This document shows positions 5,040 through 10,062 of a DNA stretch of 10,062 nucleotides, in pieces. Numbering within the stretch: the stretch's first letter is position 1; every line of letters begins with the position of its first letter. The DNA lies in NCBI GenBank assembly GCA_902782715.1, contig CACZOG010000157.1, positions 1 through 10,062 on the forward strand. The letters run 5' to 3'. A program made the translations under genes and the position numbers. The notes beneath the pieces were generated by a model. It was given only the letters and a program-made list of their open reading frames with translations. It made no database searches and was not told the DNA's origin. This stretch comes from an uncultured Lachnospiraceae bacterium (lineage in GTDB: Bacteria > Bacillota > Clostridia > Lachnospirales > Lachnospiraceae).

Positions 5040-8000
5040 TCAATCCATTGTAAATGTGTATTCGCCGGATTCTTTTACGTAGAATGTGCTTCCGCCGACA
5101 TAAACCGTTGAACCGTTGTTTACTCTCCACTTTGTTCCTTCGGGGAATGTGAACGATTCGTTTGAATCAAGATACCATTTTCCTTCCACGAGTTCTCCCT
5201 TTTCCAGCCATGCGGGAGCTGTTGTAACGCTGAAATCCGTTTTGTTTCCGGCCTTATCATATACCGTAAAAGATACGTTATTCTTTCTGTTTCCGACAGG
5301 GATGAAAAATGCCATGTCGCTGCCTTCCTGAGTGAGAGCAGCTTCACTGCCGCCCATTATAACACGGTCGAGATTTTTGTCTCTGACAACACATTTGACC
5401 GATCCGCTGTTGGAATAATAAATGCCTGAGTTCTCAAGGTTAACAACCTGAGGTGCACTCGAGTCGATCTTTAAATTGTTAAGCGAAATAACATCCGTCT
5501 GCTCGCCTGTATTCGCATCTCTTAAATAAAATGATACGCTGGTCAGGCTGTCTGCAACCTGAATGGGATTATCCGTAAAATGATTTCTGTCGCCATAGGA
5601 CATTTCATATCCTGCACCGGGAGCGATCGTTAAGCTTGACTTGTACCAGCCGTTCTCGCCTGTAGTGCCTTTTACCGAATATGCATCATTTCCTACGGTA
5701 AGATATGAGATCGAGAATCCGGCAGTTGCAGAGCATGCGTTATATTCTTCATTCTGAGGCAGAGTAACCTTAACGGTATAATTACCTACTTCCCTGGGTT
5801 TTGAAACGACGTATGCCGAATCGGGACTGCTTGAAGGCTTATACTGAATTACCGCTTTGGTAACATCATTGGTCTTTGAAGAGATCACGGGTGAAGATGC
5901 GCTTCCGCCGTAAATGTAGCTCTTCATCGATACGGTAACGACGCCTTTCTTTTTAGTCGGATCAAGGATCGAAAACTCTTTGGTATAGTCTCCGGGAAGT
6001 TCATAGTTAGAATTGGAAAGATCGTATGCCGTAGCTGTATAATTTCCTATTTCCTTTTGGGCTCCCTTAACTTTTACCGTACATGTATCGCCGCTAATGA
6101 TACCCTTTAATTCAACCTTCGGACAATGTTCTTCGCCGTCATACATAAACTCCGTGTCAGACCATTTAAGACCTACGGTCTTGGGAGCTATGTTTGCTGT
6201 CACGCTGACGGGTTCTAAATCTATCGCTCCTTCGGTTCCTTTTACCATATACCATACGGTATAATCTCCTGCTTCTTTGGCAGAAGGAATCGTAGATGAA
6301 TAATCTCCGTTTTTGCTTAAAGAATAAAGCATGTCACCGTTCTCGGCCGAACCTGCGGAAATAAGTTTCTGCGAAGTACCGTTATAAGTCAGTGAAAGTG
6401 CTGAAGGTTTTGTAGTTATTACAGGTTCCGGAATAATGACTTCTTCCTCAACGATTGTGAATTCGCACGTTGTATTTGAAGGAAGCGTGTAGTTGGAATT
6501 TGATAATCCCGTAACTTTTGCAGTATATGTTCCGACCTCTTTGGCTGCACCTTCAACCGTAAGTTCGCATTTATCTTCTCCGCAAAGTCCCGTAAGGATA
6601 ACGCTCGGGCAATGCTCTTCTCCGTCATATGTAAATTCCGTACCCGACCATTCAAGTCCTACCGTCTTCGGTGCAATAGTTGCAGTTATGCTGATGGGTT
6701 CAATGTCGTTAACTCCCTCGATTCCCTTAACCCTGTACCAGACTGTATAATCTCCTGCTTCTATGGCCGTGGGAATGACTGATGAATAATCTCCGTCCTC
6801 ACTTAACGAATAAAGCATATCTCCGCCTTCAACCGAACCGGGAGTTATCAGTTCATGTAATGCCCCGTTATAAGTTAATGAACGTCCTGCGGGTTTTGCC
6901 GTTATTACAGGATCCTCTTTAATGACTTCCGGCTCTTTGATCGTAAATTCGCATGTTGCATCCGAAGGAAGCTGATAGCACGAATTGGAAAGGCCGGTAA
7001 CTTTCGCTGTGTATGTACCGGGTTCTCTGGCAGCACCTTCTACCGTCAAATCGCATGTGTCTTCACCGCAAAGACCTGTAATGGTAACGCTCGGGCAATG
7101 CTCTTCACCGTCATAAGTGAATTCCGTATCAGACCATGTAAGTCCTACCGTCTTGGGTGCTATGGTAACTTCAACCATTCCCACTTCACTGTCCGGACGG
7201 TAATCTTCAACAGCCTTATACCAAACCTTATATGTATCAGGATACATCATCATTGGAATTTCTGATGTAAATCCTGCTTCATCGCTTTCAACGCTGTAAA
7301 CCATTGCTCCGGGTGATGCAGCTCCTGCGGTAACAAGTGCCTGCTCTTCGCCGTTATATGTAAGTGTTTTTGCGGTAGGTGCAGTTGTAACCGTGGATGC
7401 AGTTGTAGGTTCAATGGTAAAGTCCAGATCGGTTACGGCTTCGCTATAACGTCTGTCATGCACAAGGGGCAATCCGGAGGGATCATACTCATACGTTTCA
7501 TCCCCGGCTTCCTTTTCCATAGAAACCACAACCCTATAATCACCGGGTTCTGTAGGTGCGGCACTTAATTCTGTCAGATCATCCCCTACCACTCTATAGT
7601 ATTTATAGGATACTTCACTTTCCCTTCCCGTTGGTCTGTTAGATGTAACGGTAAAAGCGGGTGTGGTTCCCTCATAAAATGTACCATTCGGAGCAACAGT
7701 AAGTTCAGTTTCCAGATATTTATATACCGGATAAAGTTTAACTATTCCTTTATCGGCAAAGTTCATTGCTGTGTAAAATGCGTTATTTGAGTCCGGGAAG
7801 AAGAAATGTCCGTTAAAATCTGATTCAAAGAAAAAAATATTACCCGGTGTTTCGGTACTGTCTTTATACATGGGATCAGTAGCCCAGCCGATCAGTTCTC
7901 CGAGAACCGTATCATTCGGCAAATTCGGGCCCGTTCCATTGTTTGAAACGGTACGTGTGGATCCATCTGTATAAACGTAAAATCTTTCTTCTGATGAAAG

Positions 8001-8582
8001 CCTGCTGCCGTATTTATCATAAAATTCCACACCAAATCCAATATAAGCAACTACCCTGACATGTTTTCCCAACAGTGCTTCGGAATTCTTATAATTGGGA
8101 TCATCGTAAGGCAATATGGTAAATGTCGAAGATCCATCATCCCATAATACTTCATAGTTAAGCAGCATGTCTTCCTGAATCACATAAACATAAGAATGCT
8201 CTGTTCCGCCTGTCGGAGCAACAGGAATCTGAAAAGGAGCTTCCCAGTACTGAGTACTGCCCATTTCAGTATAGGGAACAGCACCATACAGTCCCGTAGT
8301 AAGAGAAAAATAATCAACCGCATTTGTTGAAACCTCAAAAACCGCCAAAGATTTTCTGTGAAATTCATCCTTATCACCGTATATATCAAACTGAATCATG
8401 TCTCCAGGCAAAAGAACGAAATCCGCAACCATTTTACTTTCATCCATAACACCGTCTGCAGAGCCTGCAGCATTAACCTTAACCGGTATTGTAAGCGTAC
8501 CGAACACAAGACAGATACTTAAAGCAGCTGCCATTATCTCTTTAACTTTTCTTCTGAAAACGGATTTAAATACTTTTCTCAT
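5040..8582 (-). CDS. Large secreted MBG/Ig-like repeat surface protein
   Basis: The 1180-residue product starts with a signal peptide: basic residues up to about 15, a hydrophobic core 17-33 and a VNA-AG cleavage region at 38-39. Residues 45-290 are beta-rich and end in an InlB B-repeat-like stretch (GWATDP at 232-237, LYPVY at 283-287). Three copies of a 162-residue double Ig-like unit follow (about 396-557, 558-719, 720-875), each with an LTYNG module and a KTVGL ... YDGEEHCP module of the MBG type. A further MBG-like module (about 877-960), an Ig-like segment with VYDKAGNKTDFSV (1108-1120) and a terminal WYLDS ... GGSTFYVKESGEYTFTMD region end the chain. Such modules usually form adhesive or spacer stalks outside the cell. 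No LPXTG, C-terminal membrane helix, SLH or dockerin is seen, so attachment is unexplained. GAGGAAAG at 8593-8586 supports the start. It heads an operon with the FecR gene. The fold is secure; the ligand is unknown. Confidence 0.88.
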   Translation of the reverse strand: MRKVFKSVFRRKVKEIMAAALSICLVFGTLTIPVKVNAAGSADGVMDESKMVADFVLLPGDMIQFDIYGDKDEFHRKSLAVFEVSTNAVDYFSLTTGLYGAVPYTEMGSTQYWEAPFQIPVAPTGGTEHSYVYVIQEDMLLNYEVLWDDGSSTFTILPYDDPNYKNSEALLGKHVRVVAYIGFGVEFYDKYGSRLSSEERFYVYTDGSTRTVSNNGTGPNLPNDTVLGELIGWATDPMYKDSTETPGNIFFFESDFNGHFFFPDSNNAFYTAMNFADKGIVKLYPVYKYLETELTVAPNGTFYEGTTPAFTVTSNRPTGRESEVSYKYYRVVGDDLTELSAAPTEPGDYRVVVSMEKEAGDETYEYDPSGLPLVHDRRYSEAVTDLDFTIEPTTASTVTTAPTAKTLTYNGEEQALVTAGAASPGAMVYSVESDEAGFTSEIPMMMYPDTYKVWYKAVEDYRPDSEVGMVEVTIAPKTVGLTWSDTEFTYDGEEHCPSVTITGLCGEDTCDLTVEGAAREPGTYTAKVTGLSNSCYQLPSDATCEFTIKEPEVIKEDPVITAKPAGRSLTYNGALHELITPGSVEGGDMLYSLSEDGDYSSVIPTAIEAGDYTVWYRVKGIEGVNDIEPISITATIAPKTVGLEWSGTEFTYDGEEHCPSVILTGLCGEDKCELTVEGAAKEVGTYTAKVTGLSNSNYTLPSNTTCEFTIVEEEVIIPEPVITTKPSALSLTYNGTSQKLISAGSAENGDMLYSLSKNGDYSSTIPSAKEAGDYTVWYMVKGTEGAIDLEPVSVTANIAPKTVGLKWSDTEFMYDGEEHCPKVELKGIISGDTCTVKVKGAQKEIGNYTATAYDLSNSNYELPGDYTKEFSILDPTKKKGVVTVSMKSYIYGGSASSPVISSKTNDVTKAVIQYKPSSSPDSAYVVSKPREVGNYTVKVTLPQNEEYNACSATAGFSISYLTVGNDAYSVKGTTGENGWYKSSLTIAPGAGYEMSYGDRNHFTDNPIQVADSLTSVSFYLRDANTGEQTDVISLNNLKIDSSAPQVVNLENSGIYYSNSGSVKCVVRDKNLDRVIMGGSEAALTQEGSDMAFFIPVGNRKNNVSFTVYDKAGNKTDFSVTTAPAWLEKGELVEGKWYLDSNESFTFPEGTKWRVNNGSTVYVGGSTFYVKESGEYTFTMD
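5958..7397 (-). repeat. Three in-frame 486-bp tandem repeats in the MBG-protein gene
   Basis: The units are 7397-6912, 6911-6426 and 6425 to about 5958. Landmarks sit exactly 162 codons apart: IAPKTVGL at residues 474, 636 and 798, and LTYNG at 407, 569 and 731. Units 1 and 2 are clearly similar at DNA level, for example around 7089-7165 and 6603-6679, which differ at scattered, often third-codon positions. The third unit is more diverged. The even period points to duplication of a two-domain block, and the repeats could recombine to change protein length. Confidence 0.9.
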
Positions 8583-8612
8583 ACACTTTCCTCATTGAAA
8601 AATATTAAATAT

Positions 8613-8621
8613 ATTTTACCA
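8613..8621 (-). promoter_or_regulatory. Possible proximal promoter of the MBG-protein gene (extended -10)
   Basis: TGG followed by TAAAAT (8618-8613) forms an extended -10, within the 12-base block TGGTAAAATATA shared with the cyclase promoter. The -35 position is poor. The predicted start near 8606 would leave a 24-base leader, the same length as at the cyclase gene. Confidence 0.4.
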
Positions 8622-8695
8622 TATACGGATATCCCAAAGGAAGTTAATAATCAATTTGCTGTTTTAAAGGGATTTCAAGGCCTGACTAAGATGCT

Positions 8696-8757
8696 TAAAG
8701 CCTTATAGTCTTACGAATCGACCGTTCCAACGATTAAAAACAATCGCTAAAGCCTTA
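8696..8757 (-). repeat. Two direct copies of TAAGGCTTTA, 52 bp apart
   Basis: The 10-base element lies at 8757-8748 and 8705-8696 within the candidate leader, each flanked by further similar AT-rich sequence. Both copies fall in segments predicted to be unpaired. It could be an RNA recognition element, a DNA operator half, or chance. Confidence 0.5.
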
Positions 8758-8783
8758 AAGAACGTTTAGATATAAACCTTATT

Positions 8784-8812
8784 AGAATACTATTTTTTTA
8801 TGACCGTGTCAA
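8784..8812 (-). promoter_or_regulatory. Distal promoter towards the MBG-protein gene
   Basis: A perfect TTGACA (8812-8807) is followed after 17 bases by TATTCT (8789-8784, 4 of 6 to TATAAT). The predicted start is a G at 8777, about 195 bases before the ATG. A run of seven A in the spacer may add bend. This is the best -35 in the intergenic region. Confidence 0.6.
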
Positions 8813-8880
8813 CAGAAATTTTAATCTTTTTTAAATATTTTTTACCAATTATAGAATGATATTTTCGGTTATTTAAATCG

Positions 8881-8909
8881 TTGTTTCGTTATCGGCGTTC
8901 TTGTAAAAT
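8881..8909 (+). promoter_or_regulatory. Promoter of the DUF4139-family gene
   Basis: TTGTTT (8881-8886) and TAAAAT (8904-8909) are separated by 17 bases. The predicted start near 8916 lies about 34 bases before the ATG. The stretch between this promoter and the minus-strand TTGACA at 8812 (8813-8880) is AT-rich, with T and A runs and no gene that I can see. Confidence 0.5.
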
Positions 8910-8949
8910 ATTGTGTGTAAAAGAAATACTTAATGTAAAGGGGAAAAAT

Positions 8950-10062
8950 ATGATAGCTAAAACCAAAGTTTGTGAGATCAAAGTTTATCGAAAAAGCGCA
9001 ACCGTATTCAGAAGCGGCAGCGTAAATTTAAAAGCCGGAGCCAATACCATCTACATAGCCGGTATGACTCAGACATGCGATAACAATTCATTTGTCGTTA
9101 AATTTCCGGAAAAAGTCAGCGCAACCAATATCCAGGTTGTCGGAAATGACGCAGTCAAAGACATTACTCCCGAATCCGAAAGAATAGCAAAAGAAATAGC
9201 TGAATTAAGCTATCGGATAGAAGTTTTAAATTCCGTTTCCGAATTAAGAAAGACAAACGGAAATTTCACATACAGAACCAATGTTTCCGCAGAAGAGCAG
9301 GAATCATACATGAAGGAGCTTTCATCAAAACTTTTAGCCATTCACGATCAGGTTAACGAGCTTAATGTAAAAAAAGAAGAACTCGCCGGAAAACTTGAAG
9401 AAGCGGAATCCGATGAAGAAAAGCCGCTTCTCAAGATCGACTTAAACTGCGAAGAAGAAAATGAGTATCCTTTTATTCTTCAGTATCAGGAAAACTCCTG
9501 CAGCTGGTTTCCTAAATACGAAGTTCGCTTTAACGGAGACGACAAGCCCCTTGAAGCAAATATGAAAGCATGCATCAAGCAGTCATCAAAGGAAGACTGG
9601 GAAAATATAAAAGTTACGCTTTATACCGGAAATCCTTCGGCATCGCAGGAAATCCCTTCTCTTGCTTCTATTCAGTTATCACTGATCGATGAAGAAGAAA
9701 GAGCACGTCGAAGTGCCGCCAAAGCTTCGGCAGTAAACGCAGACATGATGATGGGCGCTGCTCAGCCTAATATGATGGCAGGAATGATGATGGCCGCCGC
9801 CGCTCCCATGATGATGAATATGCAGACAGCACAGGCAGAAGTATCCGAAGAAGAAACAATGACTGCCTTCGCTCTTGCGGACTTAAGAGACATTATCTCA
9901 GATACCGACGGAAATATAGCAACATTACAGACATTCAGCGTTGATGCATCCTATGGTATAACATGTATTCCTTCTGTTACGGATAAATGCTTCATGAGTG
10001 CAACGATCAAAACTGCAGACTGGCCTCTCGGTGCAGCCAGAGCATCGATCTATCTTAATGAT
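8950..10062 (+). CDS. DUF4139/DUF4140 (MuiA-like) protein, 3' end beyond the window
   Basis: An open frame of 371 codons runs off the right edge with no stop. AAAGGGG at 8937-8943, six bases before ATG 8950, sets the start. Residues about 5-100 match the DUF4140 N-terminal pattern (VYRKSATVFRSGSV; LKAGANTIYIAGM), 73-155 are charged and probably coiled coil, and from about 165 the DUF4139 beta domain begins with the family signatures SWFPKYEVRF (185-194) and EDWENIKVTLYTGNP (215-229). The family includes the protein called mucoidy inhibitor A; its biochemical role is not established. There is no signal peptide or membrane helix, so this copy looks cytoplasmic. Residues 266-291 form a methionine- and alanine-rich insert with 12 Met in 26 positions. 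It is transcribed away from the MBG gene, and a functional link is not shown. Confidence 0.85.
   Translation, partial: MIAKTKVCEIKVYRKSATVFRSGSVNLKAGANTIYIAGMTQTCDNNSFVVKFPEKVSATNIQVVGNDAVKDITPESERIAKEIAELSYRIEVLNSVSELRKTNGNFTYRTNVSAEEQESYMKELSSKLLAIHDQVNELNVKKEELAGKLEEAESDEEKPLLKIDLNCEEENEYPFILQYQENSCSWFPKYEVRFNGDDKPLEANMKACIKQSSKEDWENIKVTLYTGNPSASQEIPSLASIQLSLIDEEERARRSAAKASAVNADMMMGAAQPNMMAGMMMAAAAPMMMNMQTAQAEVSEEETMTAFALADLRDIISDTDGNIATLQTFSVDASYGITCIPSVTDKCFMSATIKTADWPLGAARASIYLND

Larger units (their letters stand above)
8583..8777 (-). promoter_or_regulatory. Candidate structured 5' leader of the MBG-protein gene
   Basis: A transcript starting at the TTGACA promoter would begin near 8777 and carry a 195-base leader. 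Visible helices on the minus strand are GTTTA/TAAAC (8777-8773 with 8768-8764) at the very 5' end, CGTTC/GAACG (8764-8760 with 8727-8723) enclosing CGATT/AATCG (8746-8742 with 8735-8731), and GACTA/TAGTC (8710-8706 with 8688-8684). TAAGGCTTTA occurs twice, in the unpaired parts of helices two and three, and GGCCTT near 8682-8677 could pair with either copy and compete with helix three. I do not recognise a known riboswitch class, and no intrinsic terminator is seen inside. The helices are short and AT-rich, so this is tentative. Confidence 0.35.

Noticed and set aside
6419..6750. Frames on both strands inside the MBG repeats
   Set aside because: They arise from the repeat DNA in other reading frames and show no start signals or domains.
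8398..8598. Plus-strand 66-codon frame over the MBG gene start
   Set aside because: It is antisense to the signal peptide region and has no ribosome site or promoter that fits.
8583..8777. c-di-GMP-I (GEMM) riboswitch in the MBG leader
   Set aside because: Expected because of the nearby GGDEF gene, but I could not find the conserved GEMM core or tetraloop-receptor pattern on either strand.
8640..8830. CRISPR-like or mobile-element repeat
   Set aside because: Only two short 10-base copies occur, with no regular spacers, terminal inverted repeats or transposase remnants.

Overview
The window looks like chromosomal DNA of a Gram-positive anaerobe of the Clostridia, most likely a Lachnospiraceae relative. 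The reasons are moderately AT-rich DNA, strong AAAGGGG/GAGGAAAG ribosome binding sites, TTGACA/TATAAT promoters with frequent extended -10 elements, and a large secreted MBG-domain protein. The family assignment is an impression from gene content; no marker gene fixes it. There are six protein genes (one cut by the right edge), one tRNA cut by the left edge, and no mobile element, CRISPR array or rRNA.

Layout: (1) positions 1-72, tRNA-Pro(UGG) on the minus strand behind a perfect-consensus promoter. (2) 153-2746, a minus-strand two-gene operon: a membrane CHASE2-type class III adenylate cyclase, overlapping by 4 bases a TIM-barrel sugar isomerase/endonuclease IV-like protein. (3) 2880-3899, on the plus strand and divergent from the cyclase across 133 bp, a soluble GAF-GGDEF diguanylate cyclase closed by a strong hairpin terminator. 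(4) 3983-8582, a minus-strand pair: a 1180-residue secreted protein built of bacterial Ig-like MBG modules in an exact 162-residue period, then a membrane-anchored FecR-domain protein. (5) 8583-8949, a 367-bp divergent intergenic region with promoters for both sides and a candidate structured leader for the secreted protein. (6) 8950 to the end, a DUF4139/DUF4140 (MuiA-like) protein.

How the genes may work together (inference): the cyclase would sense the outside through CHASE2 and make cAMP. The GAF domain of the divergent diguanylate cyclase resembles the cyclic-nucleotide-binding GAF domains of phosphodiesterases and cyanobacterial cyclases and keeps most of their NKFDE motif. The pair could therefore convert an envelope signal into cAMP and then c-di-GMP. 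The adjacent envelope genes (FecR and MBG proteins) are plausible inputs or outputs; the proximal promoter of the MBG gene shares a 12-base -10 block with the cyclase promoter, at the same distance from the start codon. This circuit is the most interesting hypothesis in the window. A second is the MBG gene leader, which carries repeated elements and mutually exclusive hairpins. A third is covarying cysteine pairs in the MBG repeats that predict disulfides.
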